Shown piece after piece: positions 7,118-15,517 of a stretch of DNA of 32,118 bases. Origin of the DNA: DATIJJ01 sp035478795 (GTDB taxonomy: Bacteria > Pseudomonadota > Gammaproteobacteria > DSM-16500). Positions within the stretch are counted from its first letter, which is position 1; every line of letters starts with the position of its first letter. The stretch covers positions 1 through 32,118 of the forward strand of contig DATIJJ010000065.1 of assembly GCA_035478795.1 (NCBI GenBank), given 5' to 3'. A program made the position numbers and the translations under genes. Under the pieces are notes generated by a model. That model was not told where the DNA came from and did no database searches. It worked only from the letters and a program-made list of their open reading frames with translations.

Positions 7118-8363
7118 AAAACAACTTTCAGTGCGGCTCAATGGCCAACCGGTCGGTATTCTTAAACAAACGCCAACAGGTCGGATGGTGTTTACATACG
7201 ATGCTTCTGCGAGGGAGGCTATTTCAGTCGGGATGCCTCTGCGTGAAGAACCTTATGGCGAGATACAAACAGAAGCTTATTTCGGTGGACTGTTGCCAGA
7301 AAGTGAAACCGTAAAAAAAATAATTGGAAAACACTATGGCGTGAGTCACGGTAATTCTTTCGCGCTGTTAAAAGCAATTGGTTATGATTGTGCAGGTGCT
7401 ATATCCTGCCATGCGCTGGATGAGCCTTGTCAGGAGTCGCTATCTTTTCCATTAACAACTCGCGTGTTGACAGACAAGGAACTCTGTCAACATATCAGAG
7501 AACTTCCGCAAAAGCCTTTATTTATGGATGTGGATGGACTGCGGTTATCCCTTGCGGGCGTGCAGGACAAGGCAGCCGTTTGTCTCGTCGATAATCAGAT
7601 TGCGCTTGCAGAAAACGGTTGTCCTACAACGCACATATTGAAACCATCCTCACCGCATTTTGAGAACATGGCCGAAAATGAATATTTTTGTCTGAGAATA
7701 GCCAAAGCACTTCAGCTACCTGTGCCTGATATTCAATTAAAAAAAATGGAAGATTTGACTTTTTTATTGATCGAACGGTATGACAGACGTATTGCACAAA
7801 ATACAGTTACGCGCGTACATCAGGAAGATTTTTGTCAGGGATTGGGCATTGTGTCGACAAAAAAATATCAGAATGAAGGCGGACCCGGTTTTAAAAACTG
7901 TTTTGAATTATTAAAAAAATCAGCACAACCTGCTGTTGATCGAAATCATCTGGCATCTGTTTTGGTTTTTAATTATCTGACAGGCAATATGGATGCACAC
8001 GGTAAAAATTTTTCACTATTACATCACCCATCTTCAGGTATTCGTCTCGCGCCATTTTATGACATTGTCTGTACGCGTGTTTATCCAAACCTTACCACTA
8101 AAATGGCAATGAAAATCGGTAGTCATTACGATACGAAACATCTTTTGCCAGTGCATTGGGAGCAATTGTGTCAGGCTATTCAGTATCGCTATATCTCAAT
8201 GAAAAAATTGATTCAGGAGCAGGCCGAATCCATTTTGGATATTGCGATCAGGGAAAGAGAAAATTTAAAAGCGATGGGTTATCCGGTGATTGTCATCGAC
8301 AGGATTATAAAAGTCATGGAAGAGAATATCAGGCAGGTGTCGAATGCACTGGCATTCAACTGA
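7110..8363 (+). CDS. hipA: HipA-type serine/threonine kinase toxin
   Basis: HipA toxins phosphorylate a cytosolic target (GltX in E. coli) and so stop translation and induce dormancy. The 417-residue product has the N-terminal HipA domain (GMPLREEPYG, AYFGGLLPES near residues 41-64) and the kinase core. Kinase motifs seen are SLAGVQDKAAV with S147, the position of the autophosphorylated serine; HILKPS with K178; LIERYDR; HQEDFCQGLG; the catalytic loop GNMDAHGKN (D295, N300); and the metal-binding APFYDIV (D318). All key residues are kept, so the kinase is probably active. It overlaps hipB by 8 bases and is 68 bases ahead of an orphan gene. The target cannot be told from sequence. Confidence 0.93.
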   Translation: MDKKQLSVRLNGQPVGILKQTPTGRMVFTYDASAREAISVGMPLREEPYGEIQTEAYFGGLLPESETVKKIIGKHYGVSHGNSFALLKAIGYDCAGAISCHALDEPCQESLSFPLTTRVLTDKELCQHIRELPQKPLFMDVDGLRLSLAGVQDKAAVCLVDNQIALAENGCPTTHILKPSSPHFENMAENEYFCLRIAKALQLPVPDIQLKKMEDLTFLLIERYDRRIAQNTVTRVHQEDFCQGLGIVSTKKYQNEGGPGFKNCFELLKKSAQPAVDRNHLASVLVFNYLTGNMDAHGKNFSLLHHPSSGIRLAPFYDIVCTRVYPNLTTKMAMKIGSHYDTKHLLPVHWEQLCQAIQYRYISMKKLIQEQAESILDIAIRERENLKAMGYPVIVIDRIIKVMEENIRQVSNALAFN

Positions 8364-8430
8364 CTTATTCTTAAAAATAAAAATGTGTTAAAATTCGTCC
8401 GATCGTATCAATAACGATGAGGGTAATAAT

Positions 8431-9558
8431 ATGCAGAATAGATTGAACGAATTGGAGAATGATAGCTACCTGGACGAATCGGGGCAAGTATTCGAAGCTG
8501 AAGATTTTTTCTCGAGTGAACTTCTGACTGAAAGTGATGAAGAAACATTATTTTCTTTAAGTGAAAGACAGCGCTTTTATGATTCGAGTGAGGGCGAGGA
8601 TGAGGAGAAGAAAGTCATTTCTGTAAAAAAACCTGCTCCCTCATTAAGCCCTCCGGAAAAAGATTTATTGCTGAAAAAAATGGTTGAAATAAAATCCTGT
8701 TTTACCGGGTTAAAAAGTGGTGGCCCTAAGAATCGCGAATATTATACTGCCTGGTTTCTGAATGGAGGAGGTAAGGAATTTGAAGAAAAAATTATGCGGT
8801 TCAATGAAAATTTTAAAAATTTGCTTGCAGAACAGAGAGCAACAGTAGCATTTGAAGAAACACTTTCCGGCTCGGCGTTTTTTATATCTTGTCGTGACAA
8901 ACGAAATGGCCTTGATCAGGGAGATACAGGATTACTTTCTGATTTTTTAGATGATTATCCGGTTGTTGCGCATTTTCTCCATCGCGAACTGGTGGTGAGC
9001 GAAGCATTGAAAGAGGTCATTGATGCCTTGCAAAAATTTACAACAGAGCTTGAATTTATCAAAACTTCCGAATCCGCAGCAATACCCAGGTTGTTAAAGC
9101 GCAGCCGTCCCGATAAACCGGTTGAAGTGAAAGAACCGGAACAATCGACAGAAGAGTTAATGGATTTTCAAATAGCACAGCGTAAATACGATATAAAAGA
9201 GCAGGCAAATAAGAAGTTGCGTGAATGGAAAGAAGAGCCAAAAAATATGACTGCTGATAGACAAGTAAAAATAAACTTAATGTCGAGAACAGGTGTAGCA
9301 AATACATTTCTCCCTGTTGGAATAACCGGGGAGCAATATGCCGGGGTATATCAAGCGTTTCATCAGGAGGGACTCGTCATCGATGGAATGAAAGATGGGG
9401 ACGGACGATCAGGCATTAAGAAAGGGGAAGTGATACCGACTATACTGGGTCGGCTTAATGTGCATGCAGCTATTCAGGCACAGAAAACCGCTGCAATTGA
9501 ACCTGCTGGCGATGTGGACAATGCACCGCAGCCCTCGTCAAATCAACCGGGGCCTTAA
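8431..9558 (+). CDS. Orphan acidic protein of unknown function
   Basis: I do not recognise this 375-residue protein. The first 60 residues are strongly acidic (runs such as ESDEETLF and SEGEDEEKK) and probably disordered. A central part (about 75-210) looks helical and soluble, residues 225-275 are charged with coiled-coil character (DIKEQANKKLREWKEEPKN), and the C-terminus is proline- and glutamine-rich. There is no signal peptide and no membrane segment. The start is supported by GAGGG seven bases before the ATG, and TAAAAT at 8389-8394 could be a -10. Coding quality is good over the full length. It follows hipBA on the same strand with its own possible promoter. The composition would suit a secreted effector or an accessory protein of the hip locus; neither is shown. 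Confidence 0.75.
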   Translation: MQNRLNELENDSYLDESGQVFEAEDFFSSELLTESDEETLFSLSERQRFYDSSEGEDEEKKVISVKKPAPSLSPPEKDLLLKKMVEIKSCFTGLKSGGPKNREYYTAWFLNGGGKEFEEKIMRFNENFKNLLAEQRATVAFEETLSGSAFFISCRDKRNGLDQGDTGLLSDFLDDYPVVAHFLHRELVVSEALKEVIDALQKFTTELEFIKTSESAAIPRLLKRSRPDKPVEVKEPEQSTEELMDFQIAQRKYDIKEQANKKLREWKEEPKNMTADRQVKINLMSRTGVANTFLPVGITGEQYAGVYQAFHQEGLVIDGMKDGDGRSGIKKGEVIPTILGRLNVHAAIQAQKTAAIEPAGDVDNAPQPSSNQPGP

Positions 9559-9749
9559 AAACGAAAAATCATTTATTAATCATATAGTTAACTAAAAAAC
9601 GCGCAAATTGGCTATTTCACAGGAAAATGGAATTTCCTTATTATTCAATAAGTTACGATTTTCAGGCCCGAAAAATCGTTGTTGAAAATCGAAATTTTCT
9701 TTATTTTTCAATAAGATACAACAAATTCCTCAGTCAGATACAATACCTG

Positions 9750-9771
9750 ATATCGACACATGTGTCGATAT
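9750..9771. other. Perfect 22-bp palindrome in a convergent intergenic region
   Basis: Bases 9750-9760 (ATATCGACACA) are followed by their exact reverse complement at 9761-9771. On the plus strand the palindrome is followed by TTTGGTTTTA, so it might act as an intrinsic terminator for the orphan gene ending at 9558. It also sits 6 bases past the ubiH stop on the other strand. A protein-binding site is equally possible. The rest of 9559-9749 is AT-rich with no gene visible. Confidence 0.6.
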
Positions 9772-9777
9772 TTGGTT

Positions 9778-10929
9778 TTATATAGGCTTGACCTGCCCCA
9801 GCAACCGCTTGCCCAATCGTTTTTTAAGCGGCAAACACACATCTAACCCCATCATGCCCATTTGCCTTAAAACGGTGAGTGGAAAAAAATCCAGAGAAAA
9901 AAGTTGTGTCAAACGGTGTGAGACCGTCAGGCTTAATTTTTGTTGGGTTAAAAAATCGGGACAATTTTCGAGTGACAGATTATCAGGTGATTTTCGAGAA
10001 AAATGCCTGGTGAGTACATCGACTTCATAAAGCGCAAGATTCAATCCTTGCGCTGCAATCGGATGAACCGTATGCGCTGCATTACCCATTAATAGCACGC
10101 GATTTTTGATCGGATTTTTTACCCGAACATATTTTAATGGATAGGAAAAACGGGAATGCGTCTTCATCAATTTTCCCAGACGAAAACCAAATGTTTTCTG
10201 AAGCATCGCTAAAAAATCATCATCCGATAACGCCAGTAATTCATCAATTTGTTTTTCGTTCCCCGACCAGATGGTTGCTGCGCGTTGATCTGTCAATGGC
10301 AACATCGCAATCGCACCATTCGATAAAAAACGTTCATACGCAATGTGATGATGATCGCGATTTAAATCAGTTATCGTGACGAGCGCTTTTTGGTGATAAT
10401 CAATCGTTTCTGCAGGAATATCTAATAATTCGCGTGTTGTTGAAAACGTTCCATCTGCACCCATGACGATTTTTGCCGTGATGAGTTCCTGTCCTGATTC
10501 GGTCAAAAGCGCGAGATCAACATCTGAATTTGTTTGTGAAAGTGCTGTGAGTTTTGCGCCACGTAACACGTCGATATTTTCGGATGATTCAAGTGCAGTA
10601 TAAAGCGCATGGTTAATGTCACGGGCGGGAATCACATGCCCCAGTGCATCAACATGCATTTCTTTTGCAAGAAGTCGCGTTGTGCCAAACGAGCCACGCG
10701 TTGAAACATGCACTTCATGAATGCTCGCTGCATGGTTTTTCAGTTCGGACCACAGGTTTAAATTTTTAAAAAAATCACAGCTTGCCTTGTTTAATGCAAT
10801 CAATCGATGATCATTTGTGTGTGTGGGAGCTGCATCAATCAGTGCAATACGAAATGCTGTATTTTGCAGAGCCAGTGCGAAGCTGGCTCCGACCATTCCG
10901 CCACCGATGATTGCGATATCATATTGCAT
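9778..10929 (-). CDS. ubiH: UbiH-type FAD monooxygenase, ubiquinone biosynthesis
   Basis: This is a flavoprotein hydroxylase of the UbiH/UbiF/VisC family that hydroxylates the ring of ubiquinone precursors. The 383-residue product has the N-terminal FAD dinucleotide motif IIGGGMVGAS (about 7-16), the mid DG motif GADGTFSTTRELL (157-160 region), and GNAAHTVHPIAAQGLNLAL (from about 282), which closely follows the UbiH form with N in place of the usual D. The start is the ATG at 10927-10929, four bases after the pepP stop; a longer frame to 10983 overlaps pepP and precedes the FAD motif, so it is rejected. It is the last gene of pgk-pyk-ygfB-pepP-ubiH. UbiI, which often follows, is absent here. 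UbiF or UbiI identity cannot be fully excluded. Confidence 0.9.
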   Translation of the reverse strand: MQYDIAIIGGGMVGASFALALQNTAFRIALIDAAPTHTNDHRLIALNKASCDFFKNLNLWSELKNHAASIHEVHVSTRGSFGTTRLLAKEMHVDALGHVIPARDINHALYTALESSENIDVLRGAKLTALSQTNSDVDLALLTESGQELITAKIVMGADGTFSTTRELLDIPAETIDYHQKALVTITDLNRDHHHIAYERFLSNGAIAMLPLTDQRAATIWSGNEKQIDELLALSDDDFLAMLQKTFGFRLGKLMKTHSRFSYPLKYVRVKNPIKNRVLLMGNAAHTVHPIAAQGLNLALYEVDVLTRHFSRKSPDNLSLENCPDFLTQQKLSLTVSHRLTQLFSLDFFPLTVLRQMGMMGLDVCLPLKKRLGKRLLGQVKPI

Positions 10930-10933
10930 TGGA

Positions 10934-12244
10934 TTATTTCGCCATGAGTGATTCGATATCAGCAATGGTTTTGGGTGCAGCATGACTTAACACATCGTGA
11001 CCATTTTTTGTGACGACAATGTCATCTTCAATGCGCACGCCGATGTTGTGCCAGCGTTTTGAAACACCCTTGATGTCTGCCGAAATATAAATACCGGGTT
11101 CCACGGTTCTGACCATGCCAGGCTCGAGCTTCCGCCATTTGCCATTGAGTTTGTAACGTCCCGCATCATGCGTGTCGAGTCCGAGCCAGTGGCCGGATCG
11201 ATGCATGTAGAAAGGTTGATACGCTTCTTTTTCAATAAGGTTATCGAGATTCCCTTTTAAAAGGCCGATATCCATCAAGCCCCGGGTAATTATTTTAACG
11301 ACAATCTCATCGATGCGATGCCAGGCGGTGCCTGGTTTGATGGCCTTTATGCCAGCGAGTTGTGCGGCGAGAACAATGTCATAAATGGCACGCTGTTCGC
11401 CGCTAAAACGGCCATTCGCCGGAAACGACCGCGTGACGTCAGATGCATAATAATCGTATTCCGCACCGGCATCAATTAACACCATATCACCGTTTTTAAT
11501 CGTATTTTCATTGGTGATGTAATGCAAAATACACGTGTTTGCGCCACTGCCGATAATGGGTGTGTAAGCGTGCGCACGTGCGCCCTGACGCAAAAATTCA
11601 TGCGTGATTTCTGCTTCCAGTTGATATTCAGCCATGCCGGGTTTGCATGTTTGCATCGCGCGTCGATGGGCATCGGCACTGATTTCAGCCGCACGACGCA
11701 TCAGGGCAATTTCAGCAGGACTTTTGAAGACACGCATTTCATGCAAAATGGGCGCGATATCGATCAGCGCGGACGGTGCTTCAATGCCGCTTCGAATTTT
11801 TCCGCGCACGGTATTTAATGCTTTTAAAATCATTTTATCAAAGACAGGACAGGCGCCGATCGCATAATAAATTTTTTCACGTCCCGCCAACAAATCCGGC
11901 AATTTTTTTTGAAGTTGCTGAATGGGAAACGCTTCATCTGCACCCCATTGTTTTCGTGCGCCTTCCTGTCCTGCACGATAGCCATCCCAAATTTCCTGTG
12001 CGCGATTTTTTTCACGATTAAATAAAATAAATTCGCCTTCTTTACGTTTGGGAGCGAGCACCATCAGCGCTTCCGGTTCCTTAAAACCGGTTAAATAATA
12101 GAAATCACTGTTTTGTCGATACGGATATTCATGATAATGATTGCGTTTGACAATCGGATTTGCATTTAAAATGACAAGGCTGTCGGGTCCTGTTTTTTGT
12201 AAAAGTTCCTTGCGACGGCGTGCATATTCAGTCATTTTAATCAT
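10934..12244 (-). CDS. pepP: Xaa-Pro aminopeptidase P
   Basis: PepP removes an N-terminal residue preceding proline, using two metal ions. The 436-residue product has the creatinase-like N-terminal domain (YRQNSDFYYLTGFKEPEA near 42-59) and the pita-bread catalytic domain. Metal ligands are in IDAGAEYDYYASDVTR (D258 and D269), SGHWLGLDTHD (H352), TVEPGIY (E382) and RIEDD (E406), spaced almost exactly as in the E. coli enzyme. The ATG at 12242-12244 is chosen because GGGAG lies six bases upstream; an alternative ATG three codons in lacks this. It lies 11 bases after ygfB and 4 before ubiH. The ygfB-pepP-ubiH order is conserved in gammaproteobacteria. Confidence 0.97.
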   Translation of the reverse strand: MIKMTEYARRRKELLQKTGPDSLVILNANPIVKRNHYHEYPYRQNSDFYYLTGFKEPEALMVLAPKRKEGEFILFNREKNRAQEIWDGYRAGQEGARKQWGADEAFPIQQLQKKLPDLLAGREKIYYAIGACPVFDKMILKALNTVRGKIRSGIEAPSALIDIAPILHEMRVFKSPAEIALMRRAAEISADAHRRAMQTCKPGMAEYQLEAEITHEFLRQGARAHAYTPIIGSGANTCILHYITNENTIKNGDMVLIDAGAEYDYYASDVTRSFPANGRFSGEQRAIYDIVLAAQLAGIKAIKPGTAWHRIDEIVVKIITRGLMDIGLLKGNLDNLIEKEAYQPFYMHRSGHWLGLDTHDAGRYKLNGKWRKLEPGMVRTVEPGIYISADIKGVSKRWHNIGVRIEDDIVVTKNGHDVLSHAAPKTIADIESLMAK

Positions 12245-12255
12245 GCTATTCTCCC

Positions 12256-12816
12256 TTAATGCAGCTGATTTTTTTCATCAACGCTCTTTTGCGGATCGCT
12301 TGTATTCAGTTCATTGAAAATTAACAGTGCGCCGAGGCGTACATATTCCACCAGTTCAAAATACGCTGTTTCATCTTCTTCGTTATCGGCCATGTCGCCA
12401 TAATTGACCTGGCCGATTTCAATAAAATCATTGATGGTTTCCGTGACATCACTTTCTTCACGCTGTTCTACAGGCACATTCGTTTGCTTAAGACCCGTCA
12501 AAAATCCCTGACACCAGAGACCCAGCGCTTCCGTTCGGGTGTTGATATCGCTGTCATCATCCGGTAGCAGCAGGGTAAATTCAAATGAAAACTCACTCAT
12601 TTGATGATAACTCATTTCATACAGTTGCTGTAAGGCTGTGCGGTATTCCTGATTTTTATTTTTCCCGAGAATCAGTTTTTGAAGGGCGGCATCCATCTGG
12701 CCCGCAGTTCCGGCAATGTGGCCACAGAGCAGACCATGCATTTCGGCAGGTTGAAGTGGGGATTTTGCAGCCAGCAGTATGTCTGCGATATCATTGTAGT
12801 TTGCGAAATCAGGCAT
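12256..12816 (-). CDS. ygfB: YgfB/YecA family protein (UPF0149)
   Basis: This 186-residue protein belongs to the UPF0149 family, small all-helical cytosolic proteins found next to pepP and ubiH in gammaproteobacteria. Seen are PAEMHGLLCGHIAG near residue 23, LLLPDDDSDINTRTEALGLWCQGFLTGL (position 83 onward, acidic then WCQGFL), and YFELVEYVRLGALLIFNEL near the C-terminus, the family signature. The biochemical role is poorly defined; in Pseudomonas a homologue affects peptidoglycan recycling gene expression and beta-lactam resistance. Its start overlaps the pyk stop by 8 bases. That coupling to a glycolytic gene, rather than to zapA or other cell-division genes, is the feature of note. Confidence 0.95.
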   Translation of the reverse strand: MPDFANYNDIADILLAAKSPLQPAEMHGLLCGHIAGTAGQMDAALQKLILGKNKNQEYRTALQQLYEMSYHQMSEFSFEFTLLLPDDDSDINTRTEALGLWCQGFLTGLKQTNVPVEQREESDVTETINDFIEIGQVNYGDMADNEEDETAYFELVEYVRLGALLIFNELNTSDPQKSVDEKNQLH

Positions 12817-14251
12817 GGGGGTCGCTCACCGTAATGATTTTCATCGCATTGGTTCGCCCATGCACGCCCATCAAATCCCCTTTGGTTAAAATGACGAGAT
12901 CACCCACGCGTAAAATATTGCGTTTTTGCAATTCATGTACCGCTTCCTGATTGACGTGTCTTCGATCAAAATCCATCGCATCAAATGGAATCGGATAAAC
13001 GCCACGATACAAGGCCATGCGTCGTTGTGTCGCGGCATGTCGGCTCAAACCATAAATTGGAATGCTGGATTTGATGCGTGACATCCAGAGCGGTGTCGTG
13101 CCGGATTCAGTTAATGCAATAATCGCCTTGATGTCCAGATGGTTCGCCGTGTACATCGTCGCCATCGCAATCGCTTCATCGACATATTTGAAGTGCACTT
13201 CCAAACGATGTCCGGAAATTTTTGCGCTCGGATTTTTTTCGGCACTTAAACAAATGCGTGCCATGGCAGCGACGGCTTTATCCGGATATTTTCCAACAGC
13301 GGTTTCTTGCGACAACATCACCGCATCCGTGCCATCGAGTACGGCATTCGCCACGTCTGACACTTCAGCACGCGTTGGAATGGTGTTGTAAGTCATCGTT
13401 TCCAACATTTGTGTTGCCGTGATGACGGGTTTGTTTAATGCGCGTGCGGCACTGATAATCTGTTTTTGTACGAAAGGCAATTCTGCATCACCCAGTTCAA
13501 CACCGAGATCTCCACGCGCCACCATCACGGCATCGGAGGCATGAATAATTTCTTCAATATTGGTGACCGCTTCCGCGCGTTCAATTTTCGCAATAATGCC
13601 GGCGGTTCCTCCGGCTGCCTTTAGGAGGATACGTGCTTCCTTGATATCATCAGCATTGCGCGGAAAGGAAACCGCAATGTAATCGACATTGAGGCGCACG
13701 GCTTCGATCAGATCCGAACGATCCTTGTCCGTGAGTGCTTCGGCGGACAGTCCGCCACCCAGACGATTAATGCCTTTATTATTAGACAATTCCCCTTCAA
13801 CCTGCACGGTGCAATAAATTTTATGCGACTCGATTTTGTCAACTCGCATCACAATGCGGCCATCATCCAGTAATAATGTGTCGCCAGCGCGCACATCATT
13901 CGGCAAATTTTTGTAATCAAGACTGACGGATTCTTCCGTGCCTTCTTCATTTCCCAATTCGGGATCCAGAATGAATGTCTGGCCTTCTGTCAGTTGAATT
14001 TTTTTATTTTTAAAACGTGCGATACGAATTTTGGGTCCTTGTAAATCCGCGAGAATGGCGACAGCCTTTCCCTCTGCTTTCGCAATTTGACGTACGGCTG
14101 TGATGCGTTGTTCGTGTGTTTCGCGGGATCCGTGGGAAAAATTGGCGCGAAATACATCCGCGCCGGCGCTCATCACACGTTTCAGGGTATCGTTATCATC
14201 AAGAGCGGGACCGAGCGTGACGACGATTTTGGTGCGGCGTAATTCATTCAT
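12809..14251 (-). CDS. pyk: Pyruvate kinase (PykA type)
   Basis: Pyruvate kinase turns phosphoenolpyruvate and ADP into pyruvate and ATP. The 480-residue length and close similarity to E. coli PykA (LADLQGPKIRI, LLLDDGRI, NNKGINRLGGGLSAEALT) point to the PykA subgroup. Catalytic landmarks are RANFSHGSRETH near residue 34, AVSFPRNADD, the lysine in IIAKIERAEAV, VMVARGDLGVELG, ATQMLETM and PTRAEVSDVANAVLDGTDAVMLS. In the first of these, alanine replaces the methionine or leucine usual before NFSHG, a mild change. Start ATG overlaps the pgk stop as ATGA, and the stop overlaps ygfB by 8 bases, so translation is probably coupled on both sides. Confidence 0.97.
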   Translation of the reverse strand: MNELRRTKIVVTLGPALDDNDTLKRVMSAGADVFRANFSHGSRETHEQRITAVRQIAKAEGKAVAILADLQGPKIRIARFKNKKIQLTEGQTFILDPELGNEEGTEESVSLDYKNLPNDVRAGDTLLLDDGRIVMRVDKIESHKIYCTVQVEGELSNNKGINRLGGGLSAEALTDKDRSDLIEAVRLNVDYIAVSFPRNADDIKEARILLKAAGGTAGIIAKIERAEAVTNIEEIIHASDAVMVARGDLGVELGDAELPFVQKQIISAARALNKPVITATQMLETMTYNTIPTRAEVSDVANAVLDGTDAVMLSQETAVGKYPDKAVAAMARICLSAEKNPSAKISGHRLEVHFKYVDEAIAMATMYTANHLDIKAIIALTESGTTPLWMSRIKSSIPIYGLSRHAATQRRMALYRGVYPIPFDAMDFDRRHVNQEAVHELQKRNILRVGDLVILTKGDLMGVHGRTNAMKIITVSDPHA

Positions 14252-15441
14252 GTGACCTTCTCTTTATTTTTGGCGTGTTCTTCAAGGGCTTCGATGGCGG
14301 GTAATTTTTTTCCTTCAAGGAAAGATAAAAAGGCGCCGCCGCCGGTTGAAATATAATTGATATCATCAGCGACCCCGTAGGCTTCAATAGCGGCAAGCGT
14401 ATCACCACCGCCTGCAACAGAGAAACCGGCGCTGTCAGCGATGGCTTTCGCAATGGCACGTGTGCCTTCGGAATATTGTTCAATTTCAAAGGCACCCACC
14501 GGCCCATTCCACAAAATGGTTTTGGCTTTTTTAATAATGCCAATCAGGTGTTTGGTGGTGTCAGGGCCAATATCGTAAATTTTTTCATTGTCGTCGATTT
14601 GTGAAATGAGACGAACCGAGCTTTCTGAATCATTCGACAATTTTTCACCGACAATGACGTCCGATGGAATGGGAATGTCCGCGCCGCGTTTTTTGGCAGC
14701 GAGTGTCAGGCGTTCTGCTTCATCAATGAGATCAGGCTCGAACAGGGATTTGCCGACGGTGTAACCTTCCGCCGCAATGAACGTATTGGCGATCCCGCCG
14801 CCGACAATCAGGCAATCCACTTTTTGGGACAGTGAATCGAGCAGGGACAGTTTGGTTGACACCTTGGAGCCGCCCACGATCGCGACCACCGGTTTTTTAG
14901 GATTATGCATAATTTTGGCCAACGCCTCGACTTCCGAGGCGAGGAGAGGTCCTGCGCACGCGATCGGCGCATAGTGAATGACACCGTATGTAGAGGCTTC
15001 CAGGCGATGGGCTGTCGCAAAGGCATCCATGACGAATACGTCACAGAGTCTGGCCATTTTTTGCGAGAGTTCGTTTGAGTTTTCCGTCTCGCCATTGTTG
15101 AAACGGACATTTTCCAGTAAAACGACATCATGGTCTTTCATCGAAAAACCATTCACCCAGTGGGTAATCAGCGGGACTTCTCTTTTTAACAGGGTGGATA
15201 AAAGGGCGGCTACCGGTGCCAGTGAGAAGTGCTCATCATGCGAGCCTTCCTCAGGACGCCCGAGATGGGACATGATCATGACCTTTGCTTTGGCCTTTAA
15301 CGCTTCCTTAATGGTCGGAAGGGCTGCGCGGATGCGAATATCGCTGGTGATGACGCCATTTTTGATGGGGACGTTCAAATCTTCACGAATAAGGACGCGT
15401 TTTCCATTCAGTTTCAAGTCCGACATTTTGATAAATTGCAT
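14248..15441 (-). CDS. pgk: Phosphoglycerate kinase
   Basis: Pgk converts 1,3-bisphosphoglycerate and ADP to 3-phosphoglycerate and ATP in the cytosol. The 397-residue product has the usual length. Seen are RVLIREDLNVPIKNG near residue 15 (substrate binding), MSHLGRPEEG, LLENVRFNNGE, DAFATAHR, the nucleotide-domain PVVAIVGGSKVSTKL, GGGIANTF, and the C-terminal ILWNGPVGAFE and STGGGAFLSFLEGK. The family consensus DAFGTAHR has A for G here. AGGAG six bases before the ATG supports the start. It is the first gene of the five-gene minus-strand unit, and the 76-bp gap to nhaA must hold divergent promoters. Confidence 0.98.
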   Translation of the reverse strand: MQFIKMSDLKLNGKRVLIREDLNVPIKNGVITSDIRIRAALPTIKEALKAKAKVMIMSHLGRPEEGSHDEHFSLAPVAALLSTLLKREVPLITHWVNGFSMKDHDVVLLENVRFNNGETENSNELSQKMARLCDVFVMDAFATAHRLEASTYGVIHYAPIACAGPLLASEVEALAKIMHNPKKPVVAIVGGSKVSTKLSLLDSLSQKVDCLIVGGGIANTFIAAEGYTVGKSLFEPDLIDEAERLTLAAKKRGADIPIPSDVIVGEKLSNDSESSVRLISQIDDNEKIYDIGPDTTKHLIGIIKKAKTILWNGPVGAFEIEQYSEGTRAIAKAIADSAGFSVAGGGDTLAAIEAYGVADDINYISTGGGAFLSFLEGKKLPAIEALEEHAKNKEKVT

Positions 15442-15517
15442 TTTAGGCTCCTGATGTGTGCGTGATGTGGGTGAATTTATTGCATAATGTCAGGAAACAC
15501 AAGAGGGGATAAGACGA

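Noticed and set aside
9059..9307. Minus-strand hydrophobic 82-residue frame inside the orphan acidic gene
   Set aside because: It is the reverse reading of an acidic, lysine-rich coding sequence, which yields leucine/phenylalanine-rich shadows; no ribosome site was seen.
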